From the NCBI GenBank assembly GCA_963676515.1, contig OY781061.1, forward strand, positions 682,001 to 746,000: DNA of 64,000 nucleotides. The letters run 5' to 3'. Position numbers and translations under genes: made by a program. The notes under the pieces are model-generated. The model saw only the letters and a program-made list of their open reading frames with translations. It did no database searches and was not told the origin of the DNA. Positions 8,517-18,759 of the stretch are shown here, piece after piece. The DNA is from G963667145 sp963676515 [NCBI: Candidatus Cloacimonadota bacterium] (GTDB lineage Bacteria > Cloacimonadota > Cloacimonadia > G963667145). Within the stretch, counting starts at the first letter, position 1; each line of letters starts with the position of its first letter.

Positions 8517-8545
8517 TTCTTTAAAATTTACTTTTCATATATAAT

Positions 8546-11500
8546 TTAAAAAGGTTTATAAGAATCCCACCATTTTTCAGCACCCAAGTCATAGTTAGCA
8601 TACCTTTCTTCATCAAGACTAGTTAGCTTACTCTTCCAACCACTAAGGTTTATATTGAAAGCTTTAGCAAACATAAACATAGCACTCATCCATTCAACAT
8701 TGCCTACATTCCAAGCAGAAATATTACCATTAAATTTCGTTGCCCCAGCAAACATATAATTCATATTGGTGACACTGTCTACATCCCAAGAGTTTAAATC
8801 CTTATTAAAAGCTTTTGCTCCATCAAACATATAACTCATATTGGTAACGCTACTAACATCCCAGCCATTAATGTCGCCGTTAAACATGGTATCATTAAAA
8901 AACATAAAGCTCATATTTGTAACACTGCCTACTTCCCAAGAATTCAAATTCTGATTAAAAGTTTCTGCTCCGGAAAACATATGAAGCATATTTTCAACTT
9001 TACTTACATTCCAATTAGAAATATTACTATTAAATAAAATTGCATTAGAAAACATACCTTGCATAGTCTGCACATTGCTCACATCCCAGCCACTGATATC
9101 CCCATTAAATTCCTTAGCTCCACTAAACATATAATTCATAATCGTTACATTGCTTACATCCCAGCCACTGATATCTTGATTGAATGTTGAATCACTACTA
9201 AATAAAGATTCCATATTAGTGATCCCAGCTGTATTGACCTGAGTGACATCATCGCGATCGGCTATCATAGCTTTCAAGGTGTTTAGCGTGATATATGTCG
9301 TGGCACTGTCGATACTGGAGAAAGCAGATTGCCCAGCGTCGCTATAAGCTGCTATTTTGTAGAAGCGTTTGCTGTTTTCACTGAGGCTGGTGATGCTGTA
9401 GTTGGAGACAAGCCCCACGGTTGTCGTGTCATAGCTCCCTTCACTACTGGTGGCTGTACACAGGTAATAACCTGTAGCTCCAGCGACTTCGCTCCAAGAT
9501 ATGTCTATTTGTGTAGGGCTCGCGGCACTATCGGACAAAATGGTAGGAGTAGCAACAATTGTGGTAACACTTACGCTATCAGAAAGACTGGATGTATCCA
9601 CAGCGTTATAAGCTTGGATCTTGTAAAAATGCTTGGAGTTGGCATTAAGTCCTTTGTTTTGGTAAATGATGTCATCAATATCACCGATTGGACTGAAATT
9701 TTCACCACTAGAGTCTGCATGATATATCGTGTATCCTTCTGCCCCGCTAACTTTGTCCCACGATATGTCTATTTGGGAAAAGCTCTTGGCTTCCGCAAAA
9801 ACATTGGCAGGAGCGTTTACATTTATTTTCCCTATTACAACTGCAGAGAAATCGGATACACCGCGTCCATGATAGGATCGTACCTTGTAATAATACTCTG
9901 TGTCTGAATTGAGTCCCATGCTGCTGTAGAATGTATCGGTTCTAACAATTGAGTCGCCATAGTGCTCTCCATCGTCTGATATGTAGAGATAATAGCCATC
10001 TGCTCCCGCGGCTGTGCTCCACGATATTCTTATTTGGGAAGAGTCTACCGCACTCGCCTTTAGGTCAGCTGGAGCGGCGACAATCGTGGTGTCGCTCAAT
10101 ATGTCAGAGAAAACGCTGTAACCGTTGCCGTTGTAAGCCTTCAGCTTGTAAGTGTAGACTGTGTAAGCGGAAAGCCCTGTGTCGCTGTAAGAGTTGCTAC
10201 TGATGTCGCCAACACTACCGTATTCTCCATTAGTGGTATCTAATCGATAAATCTTGTATCTGGCTGCTCCAGGGACGGTGTCCCATCGCAAATCTATGCG
10301 TGATGCACTAACGACACTGCTCTCAAGATTGCTCGGAGCTAAGACGATTGTGGTGTCGCTTATTCCGCTGGAGAACGCACTGTAACCGCTACCATTATAA
10401 GCCTTCACCTTGTAAAAGTACTCTGTGTTTGCGGCGAGTCCTGTGCTGTAATAAGTGGTGCTATTGGTGTCGCCGATTGAAATGTAGTCTCCACTAATGG
10501 TATCTAATCGGTATATTGCATAGCTGGTTGCTCCAGCGACTGCGTGCCAACTCAGGTTTATCTGTGATGCACTCACGACACTGTCGGTGAGATTCGTGGG
10601 AGACGCGACAATCGTGAAAATCCTCAATGTGTCGGAGAAATCACTATAGCCTTTCGTATTATGAGCACTCACTCTGTAGAAATACTTCGTGTTTGCAGTG
10701 AGACCTGTGTCGCTGTAGGTGGTGACATTCCCCAAAGTTGTGTCGCTGTATGTCCGCCCGCTGTCTACAGAGAACGAGAGGCGATAGCCTGCCGCTCCAT
10801 CTACTTCGCTCCATTTCAAATCTATGCGTGAAGCACTCACGACGCTGTCGGTGAGATTGCTCGGAGCTAAGACGATTGTGGTGTCGCACAATATGTCGGA
10901 GAAGGCACTATTGCCTTTCCCGTTACGGGCTAACACCTTGTAGTAATGCACACTGTTTGCAGCGAGTCCTGTGTCGCTGTAGGAAGTGTCATTGCCAAGA
11001 ATTGTGTCGCTGTAAGCAGTGCCATCTTCTGAGTAAGAGAGAGAATAGCTCGTTGCTCCATCGACTGTGTTCCAAAACAGCTTTATCTGTGATGAACTAA
11101 TGACACTGTCGGTGAGGCTCTTAGGAGCATCAATAATCGTTGTGTCGCTCACGGTGTTCGAGAAAATACTGTAGCCGTTGTTATTATAAGCTAGTACCTT
11201 GTAGGAATAGACGGTGAAAGCGGAAAGCCCTGTGTCGCTGTAAGAATTGCTATTGGCAACACCAACACTGTCGTAGTCTCCACTAGTGGTATCTAATCGG
11301 TAAATCTTATAGCTGGCTGCTCCAGGAACGGTGTCCCATCGCAAATCTATGCGTGAAGCACTGACGACGCTGTCGACAAGGTTAGCAGGAGCGGCAACGA
11401 TTGTGGTGTCGCACAATATGTCGGAGAAGGCACTATTGCCTTTCCCGTTACGGGCTAACACCTTGTAGTAGTGCACACTATTTGCAGTGAGTCCTGTGTG

Positions 11501-14500
11501 GCTATAGGTGGTGACATTGCCCAATGCTGTGTCGCTGTAGTTTGTGCCATCGCCTGAGTAAGAGAGAGAATAGCTCGTTGCTCCATCGACTGAGTTCCAA
11601 AACAGTTTTATCTGTGATGAACTAATGACACTGTCGGTGAGGCTCTTAGGAGCATCGACAATCGTGGTATCGCTCAATATGTCAGAGAATTCACTGTCGC
11701 CATTTCCATTGTAAGCTAAAACTTTGTAATAATGCACACTATTTGCAGCGAGTCCCTTGTCGCTGTAGGTGGTGACATCCCCCAAAGTTGTGTCGCTGTA
11801 TGTCCGCCCGCTGTCTATAGAGAACGCGAGGCGATAGCCTGTCGCTCCCTCTACTTCGCTCCATTTCAAATCTATGCGTGACGCACTGACGACGCTGTCG
11901 GCTAGATTACTCGGAGCTGCGACGATTGTGGTGTCACTCAATGTGCCGGAGAATTCGCCAAAGCCTTTTGTATTATAGGCTCGCACTTTGTAGAAATACT
12001 CTGTGTTTGCGGTGAGCCCTGTGCTGTAATAAGTGGTGCTATTGGTGTCGCCGATTGAAATATAGTCTCCACTAATGGTATCTAATCGGTATATTGCATA
12101 GCTGGTTGCTCCAGCGACTGTGTTCCAAAACAGTTTTATCTGTGATGAGCTGATGACACTGTCGGTGAGGTTGCTCGGAGCATCGACCTTCGTGGTGTCG
12201 CTCAATGTGTCAGAGAATTTGCTTTCGCCGTTGTTATTATAAGCTAGTACCTTGTAGGAATAGACGGTGTAAGCGGAAAGCCCTTTGTCGCTGTAGGAGT
12301 TGATACTGGCAACGCCAACACTGTCGTATTTTTTACTAGTGGTGTCTAATCGGTAAATCTTGTAGCTGGCTGCTCCGGGGACGGTGTCCCATTTCAAATC
12401 TATCTGTGACGCACTCATGACACTGTCACTGAGGTTGCTCGGATGTGTGACGATTGTGGTGTCGCTTATTACGCTGGAGAACGCACCGAAGCCTTTTGTA
12501 TTATAGGCTTGCACCTTGTAGAAATACTCTGTGTTTGCGGTGAGTCCTGTGCTCAGATAATTAGTTTCATTGGTTGCTCCGATTTTGTTGTCGCCTACAT
12601 TTATAATTGTGTCCCTATAAATATAATAGCTATCTGCACCAGCGACTGTGTTCCAGTATAGATTTATCTGTGACTTACTCACGACACTGTCGGTGAGGTT
12701 GCTCGGAGCATCGACAATAGTGGTGTCGCTCAATATGTCAGAGAAAATACTATAGCCGTTGCCATTGTGAGCCTTCAGCTTGTAGAAGTAAGCTGTGTTA
12801 GCGGAGAGGTTTTCGATACTAAATGTGGTGCCATCTGTTGTTTCTTTTCGGTCATAATTTCCGCTTATAATTGTGTCTATATAAACGACATAGCCTGCCG
12901 CTCCCTCTACTTCGCTCCAGCTCAAATCTATGCGTGAAGCACTAACGACGCTGTCGGTGAGATTCCTTGGAGGTGCAACGATTGTGGTGTCGCACAATGT
13001 GCTAGAGAACTCTCCGTCGCCTTTGCCATTGTAGGCTAGCACTTTGTAGTAGTGCACGCTATTTGCGAAAAGTCCTGTGTCGCTGTAGAAAGTGTCGGTT
13101 GCCTCTTTCATTGAAGCATATGCTCCATCGCTGATTGTGTCCATGTAGACATAATAGCCAGATGCACCAGCGACTGTGTTCCAGAAAAGTTTTATCTGTG
13201 ATGCACTGATGACACTGTCGGTGAGGTTGCTCGGAGCATCGACAATAGTGGTGTCGCTCAATATGTCAGAGATTTCACTGTCGCCATTGTTATTATAAGC
13301 TAGTACCTTGTAGGAATAGACGGTGTTCGCACTGAGGCTTTCGATACTAAAGACGGTGTCTTCTGCGTTCTCTTCTCGGGTATAGTTCCCATCTCCACTT
13401 GTGTCTATATAAACGACATAGCCTGCCGCTCCATCTACTTCGCTCCATTTCAAATCTATGCGTGAAGCACTCACGACACTGTCGGTGAGATTGCTCGGAG
13501 CTAAGACGATTGTGGTGTCGCTTATTACGCTGGAGAACGCACCGAAGCCTTTTGTATTATAGGCTAGCACCTTGTAGAAATACTCTGTGTTTGCGGTGAG
13601 TCCTGTGCTCAGATAAATAGTGTCATCGGTTGCCCCGATTTTGTTGTCGCCTACATTTATAACTGTGTCCCTATAAATATAATAGCTATCTGCACCAGCG
13701 ACTGTGTTCCAATATAGATTTATCTGTGACTTACTCACGACACTGTCGGTGAGGTTGCTCGGAGCGGCGACAATCGTGGTATCGCTCAATATGTCAGAGA
13801 ATTCACTGTCGCCATTGTTATTATAAGCTAGTACCTTGTAGGAATAGACGGTGTAAGCGGATAGCCCTGTGTCGCTGTAGAAATTGCTACTGATGTCGCC
13901 AACACTACCGTATTCTCCATTAGTAGTATCTAATCGGTAAATCTTGTAGCTGGCTGCTCCAGGGACGGTGTCCCATTGCAAATCTATGCGTGACGCACTG
14001 ACGACGCTGTCGGTGAGATTGCTCGGATGTGTGACGATTGTGGTGTCGCTTATTACGCTGGAGAACGCACCGAAGCCTTTTGTATTATAGGCTTTCACCT
14101 TGTAGTAATGCACACTGTTTGCGGCGAGTCCTGTGTCGCTGTAGGTGGTGACATTGCCAAGAATTGTGTCGCTGTAAGCAGTGCCATCTTCTGAGTAAGA
14201 AAGAGAATAGCTCGTTGCACCAGCGACTGAGTTCCAATATAGATTTATCTGTGATTTACTCACGACACTGTCGGTGAGGTTGCTCGGAGCAGCAACCTTC
14301 GTGGTGTCGCTCACGGTTTTCGAGAAAATACTGTAGCCGTTGCCATTATAAGCCTTCAGCTTGTAAGAATAGACTGTGTAAGCAGTGAGACCTGTGTCGC
14401 TGTAGGTGGTGACATTCCCCAAAGTTGTGTCACTGTATGTCTGCCCGCTGTCTATAGAGAACGCGAGGCGATAGCCTGCCGCTCCCTCTACTTCGCTCCA

Positions 14501-17500
14501 TTTCAAATCTATCTGTGACGCACTGACGACACTGTCGGTGAGATTTCTCGGAGCTAAGACGATTGTGGTGTCGCTCAGTACGCTAGAGAACTCTCCGTTG
14601 CCTTTGCCGTTGTAGGCTAGCACTTTGTAATAGTGCACACTATTTGCGGCGAGACCTGTGTCGCTGTAGGAAGTGTCATTGCCAAGAATTGTGTCGCTGT
14701 AAGCAGTGCCATCTTCTGAGTAAGAGAGAGAATAGCTCGTTGCTCCATCGACTGTGTTCCAGAACAGCTTTATCTGTGATGAACTAATGACACTGTCGGT
14801 GAGGCTCTTAGGAGCATCGACCTTCGTGGTGTCGCTCAATATGTCAGAGAATTCACTGTAGCCGTTGCCATTGTGAGCCTTCAGCTTGTAGAAGTAAGCT
14901 GTGTTAGCGGAGAGACCTGTGTCGCTGTAGGAGTTGATGCTGGCAACGCCAACACTGTCGTAACCTCCTCCAATGGTGGTATCTCTATAAATTGTGTAGC
15001 TGGCTGCTCCAGGGACGGTGTCCCATTGCAAATCTATGCGTGACGCACTCACGACACTGTCGGTGAGGTTGCTCGGATATGTGACGATTGTGGTGTCGCT
15101 TATTACGCTGGAGAACACACCGAAGCCTTTTGTATTATAGGCTTGCACCTTATAGAAATGCACACTATTTGCGAAAAGACCTGTGTGGCTGTAGGTGGTG
15201 ACATTGCCCAATGCTGTGTCGCTATAGTTTGTGCCATCGCCTGAGTAAGAGAGAGAATAGCTCGTTGCACCAGCGACTGAGTTCCAAAACAGTTTTATCT
15301 GTGATGAACTGATGACACTGTCGGTGAGGGTGCTCGGAGCGGCGACCATCGTGGTGTCGCTCAATATGTTAGAGAATTCACTGTCGCCATTTCCGTTGTA
15401 AGCTAAAACTTTGTAGTAATGCACACTATTTGCAGCGAGTCCCTTGTCGCTGTAGGTGGTGACATCCCCCAAAGTTGTGTCGCTGTATGTCTGCCCGCTG
15501 TCTATAGAGAACGCGAGGCGATAGCCTTTCGCTCCATCAACTGCGTTCCATCTCAAATCTATTTGTGATGCACTAACGACGCTGTCGGTGAGATTGCTCG
15601 GATGTGTGACGATTGTGGTGTCGCTCAGTGTGCTAGAGAACTCTCCGTTGCCTTTGCCATTGTAGGCTAGCACTTTGTAATAGTGCACGCTATTTGCGGC
15701 GAGTCCTGTGTCGCTGTAGGTGGTGACATTGCCCAATGCTGTGTCGCTGTAGTTTGTGCCATCGCCTGAGTAAGAGAGAGAATAGCCGTCTGCTCCAGCG
15801 ACTGTGTTCCAGAAAAGTTTTATCTGTGATGCGCTGATGACACTGTCGGTGAGATTCTTAGGAGCATCAACCTTCGTGGTGTCAAATAATATGCCAGAAA
15901 ATTCGCTATTACCGTTACCATTGTAAGCCTTTAGCTTGTAAGTGTAGACGGTGTAAGCGGAAAGGGCTGTGTCGCTGTAGGAGTTGATACTGGCAACGCC
16001 AACACTGTCGTATTTTTTACTAGTGGTATTTAATCGGTAAATCTTGTAGCTGGCTGCTCCGGGGACTGTGTCCCATTGCAAATCTATGCGTGACGCACTC
16101 ACGACACTGTCACTGAGGTTGCTCGGAGCGGCGACGATTGTGGTGTCGCTTACGATGCTAGAAGCTTTACTCTCTCCGACTGTATTATAAGCTGTCACTT
16201 TGTAGAAATATTCTGTGTTTGCGGCGAGACCTGTGTTGCAGTAGGAAGTGCTACTGGTGTCAACTAATAAGTTGTTGCTGCCTACATTTCCCGTTGTGTC
16301 CATGTAAACTCTATAGCGTTCTGCTCCTTCCACTTCGTCCCACGATATGTCGATTCGGGAAGAGCTTTTGGATTTGGCGGATACATTCGTCGGAGCAGCG
16401 ACGATCGTGAAGAGACTCAATGTGTCGGAGTAATCACTATAGCCTTTGTAATTGTAGGCTCGCACTGTGTAGAAATACTTCGTATTTGCGTTGAGACCTG
16501 TGCTGTAGTAGAAAGTGTCCGTGCCGACAGAGGTGTCTATATAAGTTCGCCCGCTGTCTATAGAGTAAGAGACATAATAACATGATGCACCATCGACTGA
16601 GCTCCAGAACAAGTTTATTTGAGAAGAGTCTACGACACTATCGCAGAAATTGGCAGGAGCGGCGACCATAGTGGTGTCGCACAATGTGTCCGAGAAGCCA
16701 GATTCCCCTGCGTCACTATAAGCTGTGACTTTGTAGGTATAGCTTGTGAAAGCGGTGAGTCCTGTGTCATTGCAAGAAGTAACCTCGCCAATAAGCGTAT
16801 GCTTGTAATCGGCACTACTTGGGGATGAGCGATATATTGTGTAGCCATCTGCTCCCTCGACTGAGTTCCAAGATAAATTTATTTGTGATGCACTGATGAC
16901 AATGTCGGCGAGACCAGTCGGAGCTAAGACCTTTGTGGTGATGATCAATGTGTCGGAAAATTCACTGTCGCCGTTGCCATTGTAAGCTAGTATTTTATAG
17001 TAATATTTACTATTTGCCGTGAGACCTGTGTCGCTGTAGGAAGTGACCTTCTCGATTGCTGTGTCGCAATAGTTATTGCCATCGTCTGCAGATATATAGA
17101 GGCGATAGCCTGCTGCTCCATCGACTGCGTCCCATTGCAAATCTATCTGAGAAAAGCTGACGACAGTATCGGAGAAACCAGCTGGAGGTGCGACGATGGT
17201 GGTGTCGCTTGCGATGTTAGCGTAATCTATATTACTACTACCAGCTTTGTTAAAAGCTATTACCTTGTAAAAATACTCGGTGTTTGCGGCAAGCTCATTG
17301 CTACGATAAGCGGTGTCAGCGGTCTCTCCAATTTTGGTGTAAGTCCCATTACTAAAGTTTGGTGACATGAATACTCTGTAGCTATCTGCTCCACTGACTA
17401 CATCCCAAGACAAATCTATCTCTGAGGCGCTTATGGATTTGGCTGTTAGGTTTTCAGGGTTAGTTACATGTATTCTTCCTTTTACGATTTGGGAAAACTC

Positions 17501-18622
17501 GGATGTGTCCACAGCGTTATAGGCTTTTATTTTATAATAATACATTGTATCTGCAGAGGCAACTTTATGACTGTAAGAGGTGACATTCTCAATAGTTGTA
17601 GGGGAATAATTATTGCCATCGTCTGAGATATAGAGGTAATAGCCTGCCGCTCCACAAGTTACAGTCCAAGACAAACCTATCTGTGTCGAGTTCAGAACTC
17701 TAAGTGAGAGCCCTTCTGGATCCAAGAGTTTTACTCTCGATTTTACGGTGGCAGAAAAGTCTGAACTCCTAGAGGATCTATAAGCTTTTAGTTTGTAGGA
17801 ATATTCTATGTGTGGATCGGACACTGTGTCCGTGTAAAAGAGAACATTGCCGACATCTATCTGAGCGTAAGCCTCAATGCTGGCAGTATCTTTGTAGAGA
17901 GTGTAGCCATCGGCACCATCGACAGCATCCCACGACAAAAATATTTGTGAAATACTTACAGCTTTAGCGGCTAAATTGCTGGGAGCTGCGACTATCGTGG
18001 TGTCACCTGCGATGTTGGAATATTCACTCTCACCACTTTCGTTATACGCTTTCACCTTATAGAAACAAGCTGTGTTTGCCTTGAGTCCTGTGTTACTATA
18101 AAAATTGCTGTTGACATTTCCAATAGGGTTGTAAGCTCCGCCCAGCGAAGATGATTTGTATATTCTGTAGTTTGCTTCTCCACTCACTGCGTTCCATGAT
18201 AAATCTATTCGAGAAGAGCTTATAGCTTTTGCCGTTAGGTTGGTAGGAGTGGAAACAATCGTGATGGCACTTACGATATCGGAAAATTCGCTATAACCAT
18301 CAGCATTATAAGCTGTCACTTTGTAGTAATATTTTGTGTTTGCACTAAGCCCCGTGCTGGAACATAAATTGCTACTGACATTGTTAATTTCGCTGTAATC
18401 TCCATCAAGAGCTGTTGCTTGGTGTACTTTATAACCTGTGGCTGTGCTCACGACATACCAAGACAAATCTATTTGCGAAGAATCTACGACAGTCGCCTCT
18501 AGATTGGTAGGAGCAGCTGGGAGAATCAGTTCCTCTGCATCGTCGTTTCCAGAAGGGCTGGTGCAGGTGACGAAAATGACCAAGCTAAATATGATCGCTA
18601 AAAGTTTGAAACAATTCTTCAC
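8546..18622 (-). CDS. Giant FN3-repeat lipoprotein with C-terminal BspA/DUF285 repeats (copy 1)
   Basis: This protein of about 3,358 residues has three parts. The N-terminus is a lipoprotein-like signal ending FSLVIFVTC, with Cys at residue 20, followed by an acid-rich SPSGNDDAEE stretch. Then come 35 FN3 modules of about 85-95 residues, counted by their linkers (for example DTTIVAAPSNLTDSVVSAS, IDLSWD, ANTEYFYKVKAYN). Last are eight 25-residue BspA-like (PF03382/DUF285) repeats of the FNQDISGWDVSNV-x-M-x2-MF type. I chose the GTG at 18622 because AGAGGAA lies five bases upstream and the resulting start aligns with copies 2 and 3. A longer TTG-started frame begins at 18655. It is probably a surface-exposed adhesin-like fibre. 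The lipobox is atypical, with T at -1 and F at -3. Modules 10-32 are unusually alike, which suggests recent internal expansion. No enzymatic domain is visible. Confidence 0.85.
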   Translation of the reverse strand: MKNCFKLLAIIFSLVIFVTCTSPSGNDDAEELILPAAPTNLEATVVDSSQIDLSWYVVSTATGYKVHQATALDGDYSEINNVSSNLCSSTGLSANTKYYYKVTAYNADGYSEFSDIVSAITIVSTPTNLTAKAISSSRIDLSWNAVSGEANYRIYKSSSLGGAYNPIGNVNSNFYSNTGLKANTACFYKVKAYNESGESEYSNIAGDTTIVAAPSNLAAKAVSISQIFLSWDAVDGADGYTLYKDTASIEAYAQIDVGNVLFYTDTVSDPHIEYSYKLKAYRSSRSSDFSATVKSRVKLLDPEGLSLRVLNSTQIGLSWTVTCGAAGYYLYISDDGNNYSPTTIENVTSYSHKVASADTMYYYKIKAYNAVDTSEFSQIVKGRIHVTNPENLTAKSISASEIDLSWDVVSGADSYRVFMSPNFSNGTYTKIGETADTAYRSNELAANTEYFYKVIAFNKAGSSNIDYANIASDTTIVAPPAGFSDTVVSFSQIDLQWDAVDGAAGYRLYISADDGNNYCDTAIEKVTSYSDTGLTANSKYYYKILAYNGNGDSEFSDTLIITTKVLAPTGLADIVISASQINLSWNSVEGADGYTIYRSSPSSADYKHTLIGEVTSCNDTGLTAFTSYTYKVTAYSDAGESGFSDTLCDTTMVAAPANFCDSVVDSSQINLFWSSVDGASCYYVSYSIDSGRTYIDTSVGTDTFYYSTGLNANTKYFYTVRAYNYKGYSDYSDTLSLFTIVAAPTNVSAKSKSSSRIDISWDEVEGAERYRVYMDTTGNVGSNNLLVDTSSTSYCNTGLAANTEYFYKVTAYNTVGESKASSIVSDTTIVAAPSNLSDSVVSASRIDLQWDTVPGAASYKIYRLNTTSKKYDSVGVASINSYSDTALSAYTVYTYKLKAYNGNGNSEFSGILFDTTKVDAPKNLTDSVISASQIKLFWNTVAGADGYSLSYSGDGTNYSDTALGNVTTYSDTGLAANSVHYYKVLAYNGKGNGEFSSTLSDTTIVTHPSNLTDSVVSASQIDLRWNAVDGAKGYRLAFSIDSGQTYSDTTLGDVTTYSDKGLAANSVHYYKVLAYNGNGDSEFSNILSDTTMVAAPSTLTDSVISSSQIKLFWNSVAGATSYSLSYSGDGTNYSDTALGNVTTYSHTGLFANSVHFYKVQAYNTKGFGVFSSVISDTTIVTYPSNLTDSVVSASRIDLQWDTVPGAASYTIYRDTTIGGGYDSVGVASINSYSDTGLSANTAYFYKLKAHNGNGYSEFSDILSDTTKVDAPKSLTDSVISSSQIKLFWNTVDGATSYSLSYSEDGTAYSDTILGNDTSYSDTGLAANSVHYYKVLAYNGKGNGEFSSVLSDTTIVLAPRNLTDSVVSASQIDLKWSEVEGAAGYRLAFSIDSGQTYSDTTLGNVTTYSDTGLTAYTVYSYKLKAYNGNGYSIFSKTVSDTTKVAAPSNLTDSVVSKSQINLYWNSVAGATSYSLSYSEDGTAYSDTILGNVTTYSDTGLAANSVHYYKVKAYNTKGFGAFSSVISDTTIVTHPSNLTDSVVSASRIDLQWDTVPGAASYKIYRLDTTNGEYGSVGDISSNFYSDTGLSAYTVYSYKVLAYNNNGDSEFSDILSDTTIVAAPSNLTDSVVSKSQINLYWNTVAGADSYYIYRDTVINVGDNKIGATDDTIYLSTGLTANTEYFYKVLAYNTKGFGAFSSVISDTTIVLAPSNLTDSVVSASRIDLKWSEVDGAAGYVVYIDTSGDGNYTREENAEDTVFSIESLSANTVYSYKVLAYNNNGDSEISDILSDTTIVDAPSNLTDSVISASQIKLFWNTVAGASGYYVYMDTISDGAYASMKEATDTFYSDTGLFANSVHYYKVLAYNGKGDGEFSSTLCDTTIVAPPRNLTDSVVSASRIDLSWSEVEGAAGYVVYIDTIISGNYDRKETTDGTTFSIENLSANTAYFYKLKAHNGNGYSIFSDILSDTTIVDAPSNLTDSVVSKSQINLYWNTVAGADSYYIYRDTIINVGDNKIGATNETNYLSTGLTANTEYFYKVQAYNTKGFGAFSSVISDTTIVTHPSNLSDSVMSASQIDLKWDTVPGAASYKIYRLDTTSKKYDSVGVASINSYSDKGLSAYTVYSYKVLAYNNNGESKFSDTLSDTTKVDAPSNLTDSVISSSQIKLFWNTVAGATSYAIYRLDTISGDYISIGDTNSTTYYSTGLTANTEYFYKVRAYNTKGFGEFSGTLSDTTIVAAPSNLADSVVSASRIDLKWSEVEGATGYRLAFSIDSGRTYSDTTLGDVTTYSDKGLAANSVHYYKVLAYNGNGDSEFSDILSDTTIVDAPKSLTDSVISSSQIKLFWNSVDGATSYSLSYSGDGTNYSDTALGNVTTYSHTGLTANSVHYYKVLARNGKGNSAFSDILCDTTIVAAPANLVDSVVSASRIDLRWDTVPGAASYKIYRLDTTSGDYDSVGVANSNSYSDTGLSAFTVYSYKVLAYNNNGYSIFSNTVSDTTIIDAPKSLTDSVISSSQIKLFWNTVDGATSYSLSYSEDGTAYSDTILGNDTSYSDTGLAANSVHYYKVLARNGKGNSAFSDILCDTTIVLAPSNLTDSVVSASRIDLKWSEVDGAAGYRLSFSVDSGRTYSDTTLGNVTTYSDTGLTANTKYFYRVSAHNTKGYSDFSDTLRIFTIVASPTNLTDSVVSASQINLSWHAVAGATSYAIYRLDTISGDYISIGDTNSTTYYSTGLAANTEYFYKVKAYNGSGYSAFSSGISDTTIVLAPSNLESSVVSASRIDLRWDTVPGAARYKIYRLDTTNGEYGSVGDISSNSYSDTGLSAYTVYTYKLKAYNGNGYSVFSDILSDTTIVAAPADLKASAVDSSQIRISWSTAAGADGYYLYISDDGEHYGDSIVRTDTFYSSMGLNSDTEYYYKVRSYHGRGVSDFSAVVIGKINVNAPANVFAEAKSFSQIDISWDKVSGAEGYTIYHADSSGENFSPIGDIDDIIYQNKGLNANSKHFYKIQAYNAVDTSSLSDSVSVTTIVATPTILSDSAASPTQIDISWSEVAGATGYYLCTATSSEGSYDTTTVGLVSNYSITSLSENSKRFYKIAAYSDAGQSAFSSIDSATTYITLNTLKAMIADRDDVTQVNTAGITNMESLFSSDSTFNQDISGWDVSNVTIMNYMFSGAKEFNGDISGWDVSNVQTMQGMFSNAILFNSNISNWNVSKVENMLHMFSGAETFNQNLNSWEVGSVTNMSFMFFNDTMFNGDINGWDVSSVTNMSYMFDGAKAFNKDLNSWDVDSVTNMNYMFAGATKFNGNISAWNVGNVEWMSAMFMFAKAFNINLSGWKSKLTSLDEERYANYDLGAEKWWDSYKPF

Positions 18623-18667
18623 TTTTATTCCTCTATTTCCAAAACAATTTCCCAAATAATGTCAACT

Positions 18668-18692
18668 TTGTTACACTTTTGGAATTTGTCAA
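18668..18692 (-). promoter_or_regulatory. Putative promoter of giant lipoprotein gene 1
   Basis: The minus strand has TTGACA at 18687-18692 and TAACAA 13 bases downstream, about 65 bases before the GTG start. The box and its distance to the start are conserved upstream of the other two giant genes, where the surrounding bases AAAAGT are also shared. The spacing to a conventional -10 is short, so the exact promoter type is uncertain. Confidence 0.45.
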
Positions 18693-18759
18693 ATATAGTT
18701 ATGGATTTTTAACTGAAAAATCAAAACAAGTTTGAAAGAGCAGAGCAAAAGTGTCTAGG

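Noticed and set aside
9329-9907. Plus-strand frames of up to about 220 codons opposite the giant lipoprotein genes (also for example 32865-33530, 35529-35906, 40521-40934)
   Set aside because: They are antisense shadows of repetitive FN3 or DUF285 codons, with no own ribosome-binding site and no recognisable domain.
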